The translations under genes and the position numbers were made by a program. The notes under the pieces are model-generated. The model had not been told where the DNA came from. It was given only the letters and a program-made list of their open reading frames with translations, and did no database searches. Positions 22,611 to 33,795 of a stretch of 64,000 bases of DNA are shown here, piece by piece. The DNA is from Tenrec ecaudatus (Eukaryota; Chordata; Mammalia; Afrosoricida; Tenrecidae). The stretch lies in contig NC_134531.1 in assembly GCF_050624435.1 (NCBI RefSeq), positions 256,198,812 to 256,262,811 of the forward strand, given 5' to 3'. Numbering within the stretch: position 1 is the first letter of the stretch; each line of letters begins with the position of its first letter.

Positions 22611-23129
22611 TGTGCCAGGTTGGCAAGGGGTGGATTGAGACAATTTATGCCAGCCTGGCCGATAAAACACAAGTGGGATTAATTGAAGGGCTGAGAGATA
22701 AGTGGTTCAGTGAGTCTCACCTTTTTTGTCTCTCGCTCTTTAATCATCAGACCAGTGTGCAGCTGCCTTGCTTGTCCTGTGCCTCAATTTAAAGGGCACA
22801 CTACCTGTGGGACGCCTAGTCTGTGGACCGTGTCGCTGTAAGTTGAGGTCCTTTTAACACCACACAAATGAAATTTACATCTCCAGAGCTGAGGACTCAC
22901 AGACAGTTGGTGACCTGTCTTGCTGTTTGCTGCCTGTGCTGGAATAGCCTAGCTCTCTCTCCCTTGAGGGCTACCTGGTGGCCCTCAAGACTTAAAGGAC
23001 TGTCAGTGTCTCACAACTCTCTCATGGGAGTGAGTTGCACTTTATTAAGATAGGTATATAACACAAGAAATTAACAATTAAATTATCAGCAATCTGGTTT
23101 TATCTCTCTAGAGAGCCCTGTCTAACACA
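22611..23129 (+). repeat. 3' LTR of the ERVL-like provirus
   Basis: It starts TGTGCCAGG and ends CTAACACA, and is colinear with the 5' LTR apart from indels near the start and in the A/T-rich part. The target duplication CAGGT follows at 23130-23134. Confidence 0.85.
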
Positions 23130-23369
23130 CAGGTTGTACTCCACCCTAGTCAGAAGTATCTGGTGGACATAAAATCAGCTACCTACCACAGAGATGATGT
23201 ACCTGATGAGGAAATATCTGGAAATGATGCAGCCATAATTAATTGTCTACTAGATTTGTCAGACCTTCGAAATCATAAGGTTCAGTATGTTTAGTAGCCT
23301 TCAAACATATGATGCAAAATCTATATTCTGAGTTAGGTAAGAGTAGGTTACCTATGGTAGCTATGTAAT
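23130..23369 (-). mobile_element. Older antisense ERVL-type LTR, right part
   Basis: After the duplicated CAGGT the text continues 'tgtactccaccctagtcag...gacataaaatcagctacctacc', the sequence expected to follow 'gattgacaggt' in the interrupted antisense LTR. Compare 'agactccaccccttaactcc' at 11429. Its far boundary is unclear. Confidence 0.5.
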
Positions 23370-23881
23370 TGTCAATTTAAGGGTTACTCCAGTAGCGGGG
23401 CAGTCTAACTTATCAGGCAGGTCATAGCCAACGAGACCTCTGTGTGGGAATAACTTTCCCCTAAGGATTCTGGAAATTCCAGTACTTCCTCTTTGGAGGT
23501 GGGAGACTCTCGGTTCACACCCTGGGAGAAATAGCAGCTGCCAAGACACGTGGGATCACCTTGATGCAGCCCTGGGTGCTGGAGAAGCCATGCAGAGACC
23601 CCTGCAAGTGCTGAGATGTTTCCAATGCCACTGGATCCAAAGGCATTCTAGCCACTGATATGTGATCCTCCTGCATTTAGCATCATTGCATGTGTTTCAT
23701 GAGTCTGAAGAGGACGTTATAGATTGATAATCAGACATGGGCTAATATCAGACATATGGACTTGATCTGAACTGGGCTGGGATGTTTCCTCAATGTTCAC
23801 TTGCTCTTGCATATAAATCTTTTTCTTACACACATATATGTGTCCATGACTTTGTTTCTCTAGTCTACCCAGACTAACACA
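23370..23881 (+). mobile_element. Solo ERVL-type LTR
   Basis: It begins TGTCAATTTAAGG and ends 'tttgtttctctagtctacccagactaacaca'. That end matches the sense form of the antisense LTRs at 18541 and 36966. A TATA-like 'catataaatc' lies at about 23811-23820. No matching flanking duplication was found. No internal retroviral sequence follows. Confidence 0.65.
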
Positions 23882-25659
23882 TTTCCTGAGCTAAATGGTG
23901 TATATGTACCATTAGTCCATGAACATTTCTCCTTCATAAACTATTTAGTATTTTCTTCTAAGGTTCACTAAAACAACGGACAGAAGAGGAGGGGAAAGTA
24001 AGCAAGCAAACAGGAACACAAAGCCTGTCTTATGCAGAGTTTGGTTTCGATATTAAGAAGTAAATTATAGAGAAATCGCTATCACTTGCAGCATCACAGA
24101 AAAAAAGTTCTGAAAATCAGGGGAGAAAAAGTTCTGAAAATCAGGGGAGAAAAAAAGTTCTGAAAATCAGGGGAGAAAAAAATGAACTATCAGGGCAGAT
24201 GTTCAAGCAGTATCTCCTGCCCCGGACATATGGTGGTGTGGAAAGCCTCCTGGGCAGTTGTGAATAGCTGTGCTGGTGGGTCAGGGTCTTAAATGAGGTC
24301 AGGGGAAGAGAGGCTAGAGGACATTATGGATGTAGCATCCCTATGGATGTGTAGGAACAAAATGCACAGATCTTTGTATCCTGTATCTTGTTCCTCCAAA
24401 AACATCAACCACAAAGTAGATATTTAAGAACTATGGGAATGGGTCGATTAGCCCTGTAGATATAAAAAATCTGAATTGTATGCTAAAACAGGCTTGTATA
24501 CTATCTCTTTCAATAAAAGAGCAAAGGACCAGTGATGGTGCTTTCTTCTTACAGAGGCTGAGACAAGTTCTGCCATGGCCGAATCTCCAGCCAGCGCCCC
24601 ACAGAGTCCAACCCTACGATGTTAAAATATGGTGTCATCCTTCTAGGAGATCAACGTGTGGTGGGGGAATTTATCAAGCTACTTACGGTCTCTGGTGAGC
24701 AGCAGTAGTAATAAATCTCTTCATCTACCTTTTCCTCAGACAATTCCTGGTACTAGTTCTGCTAGTTTTGGTTTTTGCAGAATCAGATGCTGTGATAGAA
24801 TTGGTAGTAGAAAATATTGATTGAGTATAATACTTTTGAAAGGAAAATAGACATGTTATGATTTTTTTGCTGTGCAATAAAAATGAAGTATAAATCTAAA
24901 AATATCTCTTCCAGCCCAACAGTGAGTTCTGGAGAAAAGATTGTGTGAAATATGCACCATGAGAGCTTGATAACCTGTCATAGGACTTGGGGAGAGCAGG
25001 CCTGGGCTAACATGTTGGTGAGCCATTGTCTTAGAGCTGGCTCCACTCACAAAATGGCATGTGCATAAAAACGGGTGTAGACTCTAGGGAAGCAATGGAT
25101 TACAATGAGTTCCTCATCTCAACTTCTGGAAACTGTGTCTGAATAGCGCATTCCCATTTGTACCAGATATCTTCATGGTTTAATAGAACCTTGGGTTTAA
25201 TTTAAGGAGCCCTCTTAAAGTATGGGGTACACATTGCAATGCTAACTTCAGGGTCATCCATTAGAATCCACCAATCTCTCTGTGGGAGAAAGATTAGGTT
25301 AACTGCATATGTAAAATACTTAAAGTCTCAGAAACTTTTCCAGAAGGCAATTTTACCTGTAGAATTGATATCAATCAGAATCTACTGGATGGCAATGACT
25401 TTGGTTTCAGTCTGAAGGTTTATTTAGATTAATATGTAGATATAGATATAGAGATAGTGATACCCACAAAGAGCAAAACAGAATTATGCAGGGCAGAGCA
25501 GAGCTCGCGTAGTATACATTTTTCCTTCTAGTGTACATCAAGCAAGTAGTTCTGAGTTAGTGCATCCATTGGCATCAACTGGGAAGGTTCTCTCTGGACA
25601 AGTGAATTTTTTTCTTAAAAGCAGTTTTACTCAAACATTGTTTATTGTGACGGCCTATT
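23882..25659. other. Non-coding stretch with a small minisatellite
   Basis: It contains the three-copy repeat at 24107-24180. The part 24480-24725 has two AATAAA signals and a GC-rich middle ('ccatggccgaatctccagccagcgcccc'), which might be the end of another LTR, but I cannot name it. No gene is seen. Confidence 0.4.
24107..24180. repeat. Three-copy tandem repeat, 24-26 bp unit
   Basis: GTTCTGAAAATCAGGGGAGA followed by 4-6 A occurs three times, starting at 24107, 24131 and 24157. The units are identical except for the A-run length, so the expansion is recent or homogenised. Confidence 0.9.
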
Positions 25660-26340
25660 TACCAGAAGAGTGTGCAGCTATGAAAAGTAGTTTCCTGTTC
25701 AGGAAAAATGCTGCAGAAACTGTTGTGATGTTGAACACAGCTTACAAGGCCAGCACTATGGGGAAAGCTCAAATGTACAGTGGTTTTCTCATTTCAAAAT
25801 AGGTTTTCTCATTCCGGGCATCCGTCAACTTTCCAAATGGACAGAAACGTCAACTCTTAGTGCACTTGGAGTTCTTTCCATCAGGTCAGAACGTTAATCA
25901 AGTTTTCTATTTAGAGGTTCTGAAAAGATTGCGTAACTATGTGACAAAAAGGGCCTGAATTGTGGCAGATGGGAGATTGCGTAACTGTGACAAAAAGGGC
26001 CTGAATTGTGGCAGATGGGGGACTGGTTTTGTCACAGCAACTATGCGCCTGTTCCCACAGCCCTCTCTGTGTCCAGTTATTGGCAAAAAAGAGTGTGCCT
26101 CGCTTATGCCACGCAGTTTATCCCCTGACCCTGTTCCGTGGGATTTCTATTTGTTTCCATGAATGAAGAAGGACATTAAAGGACAGAAATTTGACGATGT
26201 TGAAAGGTGAAGAAAAAGACAATGGAGGTGAAAATGTTTCCAAGAATAGAATTGCAGATTTGACAAATATATTAATTGTGATGCAGAGTACTCTGCAGTT
26301 GATAAGGTTGTTTTGTTAAAAAAAATTAAATGCATAACCT
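25660..26340 (+). pseudogene. Mariner-type transposase remnant, internally deleted
   Basis: The frame 25560-25802 carries an N-terminal helix-turn-helix remnant (KNAAETVVMLNTAY, then KAQMYSGF). The sequence then jumps to the C-terminal catalytic part: VNQVFYLEVLKRLRN at about 25890-25940, a decayed 'HHDNAPAHTA' block (read as HSNYAPVPTA) near 26035-26060, and SPDPVPWDFYLFP followed by KKDIKGQKFDDVE at 26120-26205. About half the transposase, including the first catalytic Asp, is missing. The second Asp is changed to Asn, and the third (in 'WDFYLFP') is kept. A 48-bp tandem duplication and frameshifts add to the damage. Such enzymes cut and paste DNA at TA dinucleotides. The element's terminal repeats were not found. 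Confidence 0.75.
25927..26020. repeat. 48-bp tandem duplication inside mariner remnant
   Basis: The block starting GATTGCGTAACTATGTGACA at 25927 is repeated from 25975, with a two-base deletion (AT lost) in the second copy. Confidence 0.9.
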
Positions 26341-27784
26341 CGATAAAAATTCTGGTTTGTTGGGCATACCCCATTCTGTGTGTCTGCATGTAAATATATA
26401 ATATCTTTTTAGACAATACGGTCTATAGATTTTTAAGTGTCTCTAACAAATATAGTACATTTCAAAGTACATAAATATATACCAATATGTTGCCCTGTGA
26501 AAGCACACATGAACACTAATTTATGAAAGTGTAATACTGGTTGTTTACAAATTCAGTCTCCTTGATTGAAGAGTGGCATAGATTTCTTTTTTTCAAATGT
26601 TGCCACCATGAATATTTTCTTTCGTCTTACCTCTATTAAGCTGTTTAGTGACTCTCCACTGAATTTGAGAGTGCTCAAATAGGGTTGCCAATACTGCTCT
26701 GCTTTGTTGAATGCAAAGTTACACGGGCTATTTCTTGATACTTTCGTTCCATTTCCCAAGTAATTGCCTTTTACCCAATCAACCTTCCCTTAGGTCTTTT
26801 GTTAATTTTCGATCATTGTGTAAAAATAAGGACCAATTGCTCAAACATTTATTGCAGTATTTTATATGACTACACTTCACTGCAATGCCAAATGCTGAAT
26901 TTGTTCTGCTTTTCAATATCTGAGAGGTGATCCTGAAAGTGAATTTTTCCCCAATGAATAAACCATATAAAATATTTCATATTGTCAGATGTAGTGACAC
27001 AGGGGATGGAGAGATCAGCTCTTCTGACTTTTTCCTGGAAAGTGTTTTAATCTTGCTGCCAAATAACCATCACATACACATTTCTGGGTCATTGGGGTAT
27101 AATAAACTGTTGCTTTTGAACAATGCAAACACTTCTTTTTTTAAAGGAACTAAAATAAATAAACAAAACACATTAGAAAATATCTCTTTTTGGTTTGCCA
27201 ATTGGTATGTTTAAATGCCCAGTTTTTCTCCCACAGGGAATGCATTCTAATTAAAATTATTGTGCACATGTATGCTTCTACAAATGTCCTTGATTTTTTC
27301 CCTCTAGTAAAAGAGAACTAAATATAAATCTTCATAATGACTCGCAGTGCTAGAGTTTAATCTGAGGAAATGATGCTTTTCAACTGGAATTTTCAACTTG
27401 TTTTTCCATTGTTGAATAAAGTCGCCTCTATATTTGTCAAAGTAATCATTTGTTTGGTAGACTGCACCAGAATCCAGTGCTCTTTTCATTTGAGGTCAAA
27501 TTATTCTATTAAATATTTATCTGAAATAAATTTTAAATATAATTTTACAAAAGAGTTTTTTTAAAAAGAACAAATTCATTGTCGCTGCCATTCCCACCTT
27601 ACTAAAATACCTTATATACAGAAATTTAGACAAATGTATACTATGGAATAAATAATGTAAGGTAAAGTAGAGGTATTTTAGATGTTTATTTGCATGTGTG
27701 AACAATACAAATCTAGAATAATATGAAAAATAAATTTAATGCAAACTGTGGCACTCTTTTCATTCCTTTATTTCTATCTTTCAG
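26341..27784. other. AT-rich stretch with one unexplained short frame
   Basis: No repeat is recognised. The minus-strand frame at 27304-27489 (61 codons) has a rather protein-like composition (for example VYQTNDYFDKYRGDF), and 26553-26759 minus is similar in character. I recognise neither, and they lack clear splice signals. They may be old transposon or pseudogene relics. Confidence 0.35.
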
Positions 27785-28700
27785 ATTTAATTTTAGTGGT
27801 ATTTTAGATTTGCAAAAAAAGTTGCACAGAAATCCAAAGCCATCATATAGCTCATGATACTGATATAAAGTTACTCACAAATTGTTTCTCTTGCTCTTAA
27901 TATTTTGCATTAGTGTAATATATTAGGTGCAGTCGATGAATTAATATTGATAAATCCTTATTAACTACAGTAAGTTAAACTATGAGTCTTATTGCATATT
28001 GATGGATTTTGAAGAATGTATATCACATGTGCACAATTACAGAATCATACAGAATAGTTCCATTTCCCTAAAAATATCTTTGGCTTTATCAAATCATCCC
28101 TCTTCAATACCCTTTAACTTTCCTATATCAGCCAAACCCTCAGGTAGACCCATGGAAACCATGGATTTTTTTTTTGCTATCTCTATAATATTGCTGATTT
28201 ATGAATGTCACATCCTTGGTATTATATAATTCATAGTTTTTTTGTCAGATGTGCTTCTTATATTTCACAAAAAGGAATTCAGCTTGCCCAGTTATTTTGT
28301 AGCTTTATAGCTCATGTACTCATGTAATAATAAATAATACTTTATTATTACGCATATGTTCCAAAGTTTAATTGACCATTCAACTATTTCAGACCCTCAT
28401 AGTTACTTTAATTTTTTGGGAAATTTAAACCAAATTATGTAAACATCTCTATGTAGTATTTGAGTAAAAAAATCTTGGTGTGAATATTTAAAACTAGGAT
28501 TCCTGAATCATACAGTAAACCTATTTTTAGCTTTATACTCTCTCTTCTCACAGTACTGCTTGTCTCTCTTCCAAAGTGGCAGTATATTTTGCATTCCCTA
28601 TAATTATGAAATATATTTGACTGTGCTCCATGTACCCACTGTTTGGCATTGAAAAATGTTGAATGTCAATAATATACCTTATCATCTGCAATCACATAAT
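27785..28700 (-). mobile_element. Old L1 3'UTR, antisense
   Basis: Plus-strand landmarks are 'tttagtggtattttagatttgcaaaaaaagttgcacagaaat', 'ttgaagaatgtatatcacatgtgcacaattacagaatcatacagaa' and 'gtctctcttccaaagtggcagtatattttgcattcc'. These correspond to antisense 3' ends of old mammalian L1 (L1M) elements. Divergence is high. Confidence 0.6.
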
Positions 28701-29637
28701 AATGGTTCTTGTAACTTTACTCTTACCCACTATAGATGTGCAGCAGTACATCCTTGTTGTTTTATTTTATTTTTTTTATCAAGAAAGAAAAGCTTGTAGT
28801 TAGTTCAAGGACCACTTGTTGGCCTTTAGGAGTGTTCTCCAGTACATTCTGTTGGGGCACCACGCCCTGGCCCCAAAGTCCACTTTCAGCATTCCCTGGG
28901 GACCTTGCCGCTCCATTCCCTTGCTGTTCCACTACACTCCCCCAGTGCTTTGCCTCGGTGACATCCTTGTTGTTTTAATTGGTAATTCCCTAACGGCATG
29001 GGAAGGAAGCCTGGTGGCACAAGATGTGCCTGATGCTTTAGCAGCTGAGGCATCACTTGTGGAAGCGCCTTGGAGAATTGTCTGGGACATCTCAGGAGAC
29101 GTTACTGAATATTCCCAGAAAATACCCCTACCACTCATTATTGCTTCAATTACTTGTGACCCAGAATGAGGTATGCTACACTTAAAAGAACTGTTTAATT
29201 TACCTATTGTGCACAAGTAAAAACTTAAAGAATATGTGTTGGAATAGCTATTGAGGATGTGGGATAATTGTGCAAAGAATATAAAGTTGGATCGCTCTAA
29301 GTTTATTGGTATGAGCTCACTAAGCAAAGATTTTTCACACAATGTTTCAGTTTGAGAGGTTAAGAAAGGATCAAATAACTTTTGGGGTTGGTTCACTGAA
29401 GCATAGATTACACAATGCCTTATAATAAATCAAGTTGAAGTACCAGAACTACTTGGGTATTCTGAAGAAGAAGATACCCAAGGCCAATTTAAAATCATCA
29501 GCCACATTCCCAGATGCCTCTAGTATTTTATTCAAATAGACATACATTTAAGACAATTAATCATCCTGATCTCAATTAAATTAAAAAACAAAAATGACAA
29601 CATTAAAAAATGTCTGACCAAAAAAAACCTCCAAAAC
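28701..29637. other. Stretch with a GC-richer, repeat-like part
   Basis: From about 28800 to 29170 the sequence is C-rich on the plus strand ('ggggcaccacgccctggccccaaagtccac', 'ccccagtgctttgcctcggtgaca') and stands out from its surroundings. It reads like a lineage-specific interspersed repeat that I cannot name. The 117-residue plus frame (28816-29169) and the 154-residue minus frame (28932-29396) overlap each other and look like chance. Confidence 0.4.
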
Positions 29638-29835
29638 AGACATCTCCTAGATTCTGACTCATTGCAATCCTCTAGCACGGAGTAGGAAGGAGTAGTAGCG
29701 GTCTCTCATGTTTCCCACACATTGAAACGTTGTAGAAGCACAGCGCCTCATTTTTCTCTTTCAGAGCAACATATGGGTCCTACCTGATGAGCTTGCAGGA
29801 GAAAACCTCAATGCATGACTCACACCAGGAAAACC
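29638..29835 (-). mobile_element. AfroSINE, antisense
   Basis: The plus strand reads 'agattctgactcattgcaatcc', 'ggagtaggaaggagtagtagcggtctctcatgtttccc' and 'tttttctctttcagagcaac', the reverse complement of an AfroSINE body. It is head-to-head with the sense copy that follows. Confidence 0.6.
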
Positions 29836-29839
29836 CCAC

Positions 29840-30050
29840 CTCTTCAATAAAATCTTTCTGTAACATTTCCAAGATGAGTCCATATGTCTGCGAACCTAAA
29901 TGCTGTGGTTCAAACCCACCAGCACCTATAATGGAGAAAGAAGAGGCATCTGAATTCCACTTCTGCAAAGACTGTGGGGCATTTGCACTCTAGCTATAAG
30001 GTGACTCGTGTCAGCATCACATTGGGAGTGATGGAACTATTTGATTTTTA
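29840..30050 (+). mobile_element. AfroSINE, sense
   Basis: The B box GGTTCAAACCC at 29907-29917 is close to the pol III consensus GGTTCGANNCC. It is followed by 'accagcacctataatggagaaagaagaggcatctgaattcc', 'actgtggggca' and 'ataaggtgactcgtgtcagcatcac', the AfroSINE body and its 'gtcgctatgagtcggcatcgac' end. A fragment in the opposite orientation ('ctgcccatagggtttccaagactataaaag') follows at 30055-30125. Confidence 0.7.
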
Positions 30051-30054
30051 CATA

Positions 30055-30125
30055 CCAACTGCCCATAGGGTTTCCAAGACTATAAAAGTTCTGCTGTGTC
30101 TTTGTGGTGTGGCCAGGTCTCTGGA
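30055..30125 (-). mobile_element. AfroSINE fragment, antisense
   Basis: 'ccataggg tttccaagactataa...gtgtggccaggtct' matches the reverse complement of the AfroSINE body. It is short and the orientation is inferred from that match. Confidence 0.45.
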
Positions 30126-31295
30126 TGAATTATTTTAGTGGGTAAGGCTCATAGCGTGTCTCTCTTAGTCCATGCTCCTTTGACGCCCTCCACTTTTCCT
30201 TTCCCGGGGGAATCTGTTAATAAGGGGATTGGGTCTTCACCTTCCCTGGTGCTAGTGATGCCATCCACTGCTACCTCCCTGCTTACTCAGGACCTAGCTG
30301 CCATATCAGCTTTCAAAAGTACAGCTGTCTTTGACATGCCACATTAGAGAGAAAAGGAATGCCCAATCTTCAAATAGCTTCTTTCCCATTGTTCTTTGGA
30401 ATGTTGTTTATGAGAAAATACATCAAAGAGAATATTAATGTCCCCACAGAGCAGAGAAAACAGAGTCTGCTGTCAGAATATTAGGAGAATAGTGTGTGGA
30501 AATAAAATAGAAAATATAGAACAGAATATTTTTAAAAATATTTTTGCCCTTTTGGTCAGAGGAACAAAAAGTAACATCTATTTACAAGAGAAACATGTAA
30601 TTAAAAATTATAATTTAAAATAGGAAATGAAAATTTTTTCAAAAAATATTTCTGCTTATAAGAAATCAATACATACATAGAAGAATAGTTGTATTATTTT
30701 AACTAAAGGAATTATGGTGATCATTTTATTTATGCTTTATATAGGTAAATATAAAGTTTAATGACTATCAAAACTCGATAGCAACCATCACAGGAAGAGG
30801 GAAAAATAATATTTCTACTTGTGATTATCACTGCATGTTAACACTGTTCTAGAAAATTAATCATACTTTAGCCTGAATTCTATAGTCTCAGAGCTTGAAG
30901 AAATAGACCTACAAAGAGCCTATTTGGAAGTTATTTAAAGGCCATGAGTACTATGTTTTTAGGTCCCCTGCATTCATAGTTAAGATGGCCTATGTACAAT
31001 AGCTCAAAACACTGCCCAAATCTGCTCGATTCTCAGAATTATTGCGAGATTTTAGGCACCGTGTGACCCCATTTTATTGAAGAGTTTGATCCCTTGAGAT
31101 TTTCCTCCATCTCTCTGCCTCCCCCTGGTGACGCTAAAAGGAAAGAAAACATAACAAGGGTTTTGGGGGAGGGGCTAAATCACAAATGGTGGGGGAGCTA
31201 AGAAAGAGATGATGTCAAAAGCACAGGAAGGAAAAGTCTGTTTGGCGACTGGTTGTGGATGCAATTGCGCAATTGTTTGACCTGATTGATCTGCA
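30126..31295. other. Non-coding stretch without recognised elements
   Basis: AT-rich with a purine-rich part near 31140-31230. No gene or repeat is recognised. Confidence 0.4.
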
Positions 31296-31672
31296 GCTGA
31301 AAGTTGGACATTGAATAAGAAAGACCAAAGGAAAAAATGATGCATTTGAATTGTAATACTGGTGAAGAATGTAGATCATATCAGAGTCAAACCAATCTGT
31401 CTTGGAAGAAGTATGGACAGTGTCTCTTGGAGGCAAGGGTGGCAGGACTTCCTCTTCACTACTTTGGGCATGTTGTCGGGAGAACAGTCCCTGGAGAAGG
31501 ACATGACGCTTGGTAAAGAGGAGGGGGAGTAAAACAGGAAGGCCCTTGAGACGATGGATTGACGCCATGATTGCAACACTGAGCTCAGGCGAGGAGCAAT
31601 TGTGAGGATGCGCATTCTGTTGTACATGTCATCGCCATGAGTCAGAACAAAACGGCACCTAATAACTACAAT
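31296..31672 (+). mobile_element. RTE LINE 3' end, 5'-truncated
   Basis: 'ttggacattgaataagaaagaccaaagg', 'aatctgtcttggaagaagtatgg', 'cttggaggcaagggtggcagg', 'ctttgggcatgttgtcgggag', 'cagtccctggagaaggacatgacgcttgg', 'gacgatggattgacgcc' and a clear terminus 'catcgccatgagtcagaacaaaacggcacctaataac'. This is one of the best-preserved RTE ends in the window. Minus frames at 31215-31675 are chance frames across it. Confidence 0.85.
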
Positions 31673-33564
31673 CATTTTCCAGGTAACTCAGTCTTGACTA
31701 AAGTGACTGAGTGCTTCCAGTTTTTCCTCTGTATTTAAACATCTCACATGGTACGCCATCACTTGTTAAAGACGAGAAGTGAAGCTTAGACCTCTTCCAT
31801 CGATACCGTCAGTCTGGATTGCATGTCACTGTTCGGCATGATTAAATGTCAGCGCATGCTTTTTTGGTATAGTGGCCTTCTGTATACCTTCTCCCTTGTC
31901 TTGTTTCTAATATCTTGCCCCTATGATCTCTTTCTATTGCGTCTACTGAACTGGCTTTTCCTAGAGTCCCTTCTGCTTGAGAAATGCCGAGCATGCTCTT
32001 TCCTTTGTTATTTTCTAACTTCAGGTCTATTTTGTACCTTTCATTATAATGTTTTAGTCTCCCCTTGAACTACTCTTTGGTATGTGCTGGTCAACAATGT
32101 CACTTCCTTGCCTTTTCCATTCTGTGAATAACTTAGGGAGTGAAACACAGAAGAAGAAAACGACAGTAGAAAAATCGTCAAGATTCTAGTCACTACTGTT
32201 GGTAATGGATGTTGAACCTTGATGGAATCAGCTTAAATAGCATTTCAGAATGGTCCACCTGACCAAAAAAAGGGAAATCTTGCAGCTATTGCTATTGGCC
32301 TCAGTTGGTTAGGGTTGCTCTGGGAAACACTAATGCTCCTTAGTTCCGATATAAGGATGTGTGAGTGTCATATAAAGGAGAAATCATTTTTTTCCATGAA
32401 AATGAAGGCATATATGTTAATTCTGACACATTTTCTGTGCATCAATTACAAAACAGAAATAAGCAGAATCCTATGTGACAGACATATTATAATTATATAT
32501 AAGTCTCTTTTCACAATTCTGAGCATTTTCATCATGTTAAAAATATGGAGCACAAAAACTCTAGGAATAAGTTATGCAGTTCTCAATACTATTATATAGA
32601 AATGAAAAGGGGTGACACAGAAGATGATGGTGACTGTTTTCCAATAAATTCTATTTATGGTTACTGAAATTTGAATTTCCGTAATATTCATGAGTCATGG
32701 AAATAACATTAACTTGGTATTTTTCAATTTGTAAAATGTAAAAACAAAACACGTTTTCCTTTACCTGGATGCCAAGGTGAAGAGAATCCATGATAGATTT
32801 ATTTGGTGCACTAGTTCATGTCTCCATGCAGCACGGAGTACAATAATATCACCGAATGGGCACTGGGCCATCTTTCAGATAGCCAATGACCATTTAAAAA
32901 GGGGCTATGGGTGACAAAAGCTCTAAGGTAAAATCCTGAGATGCTCATGTATGAATGCACATACATTCAGACACGCAAAAAGAATTTAAAACTTCTTTAT
33001 TTCCCCCATAATCTTATTGCCAAAGTAATATTGATAAAGAATACTATCTTCAGGAATTTTCATATCTATGCTACTTTATTCTGATGTATCATATTTAATA
33101 ATTATCCCCAATATGCCTCTATATACTTACAAATTATATGGTCAGTAATTTATAATTCTAACACAGTACAGCAACAGATATAGTTCTCACTGATCACTAT
33201 ATCCTATTTCATGATGTCATTGTTCAATGTCATCTGAAACTGACCATTACTTTTGAAATGCTGATTTATTTGCCTTTTTCACACTAAAAATAAGACTAAA
33301 AAGCTACACATTCAAAAGAATTTGTGTTTTAGTGGGCCTTGCTCTACTTCAGAGGTCTGGGTTACTCAATGAACTATGTGTAAAGTCACAGTCCTCTTGT
33401 ATCAGCAAAGCAGACCAATTTGTATGTAATAACAGCAAAACTTTTATCTAACATTTTATTTTGATTGATTTATTGGTGTTACTACTTTAAAAACATTTGT
33501 ATTTTTACTTTTGCTATGTATGAGACTAGTAAGGCCTAGATCATCTTTATCTGCAAGAGGAAGA
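31673..33564. other. Non-coding stretch without recognised elements
   Basis: No gene. A T/C-rich part at 31860-32060 gives an 81-codon hydrophobic frame (31823-32068) with no family likeness. The frame at 32315-32599 is likewise AT-driven. Confidence 0.4.
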
Positions 33565-33795
33565 ATAAGTGAGAGCAGGGGTCATAAAACATTTCTTTTT
33601 AATTCAAAGACTAAATATTTTAGATGGTGCATGTGTATGTTCTCTTTCACACCAATCACTTCCATCTCATTGTCTCACACTCTATTGGGAAATATTCTAT
33701 TTTCATTCATAAGCCTTTTTAATGAATTGTTTGGAAGTAGATTGCCAAACTTTTGTTCCAACTCTGTCTTACTCTGGACACTCTGATGACAGCTA
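33565..33795 (+). mobile_element. MER5-like hAT-Charlie fossil
   Basis: 'gagcaggggtcataaaacatttctttttaattcaaagactaaatattttagatgg' parallels the MER5A start 'gcagtggttggcaaactttttctgtaaagggccagatagtaaatattttaggc'. The later part is too diverged to align by eye. This would be an old element shared by placental mammals. Confidence 0.4.

Larger units (their letters stand above)
18961..23129 (+). mobile_element. ERVL-like provirus, internally deleted and inactive
   Basis: Two related LTRs (18961-19503 and 22611-23129) enclose about 3.1 kb with a primer binding site, RNase H, integrase and dUTPase remnants, and no env sequence. That layout (pol ending in dUTPase, no env) is characteristic of class III ERVL elements. 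The internal region is shorter than the usual 5-6 kb. Gag is barely recognisable and I could not find the reverse transcriptase palm, so a large internal deletion is likely. Stops and frameshifts break every domain. It is flanked by the 5-bp duplication CAGGT. Confidence 0.85.

Noticed and set aside
28932-29396. 154-residue minus-strand open frame, longest after the retroviral frame
   Set aside because: It overlaps a 117-residue plus-strand frame, has no recognisable motif, and lies in a repeat-like, C-rich stretch. It looks like a chance frame.
29880-29960. tRNA-like B box considered as a tRNA gene
   Set aside because: The B box belongs to an AfroSINE head. No cloverleaf with acceptor stem pairing could be drawn.
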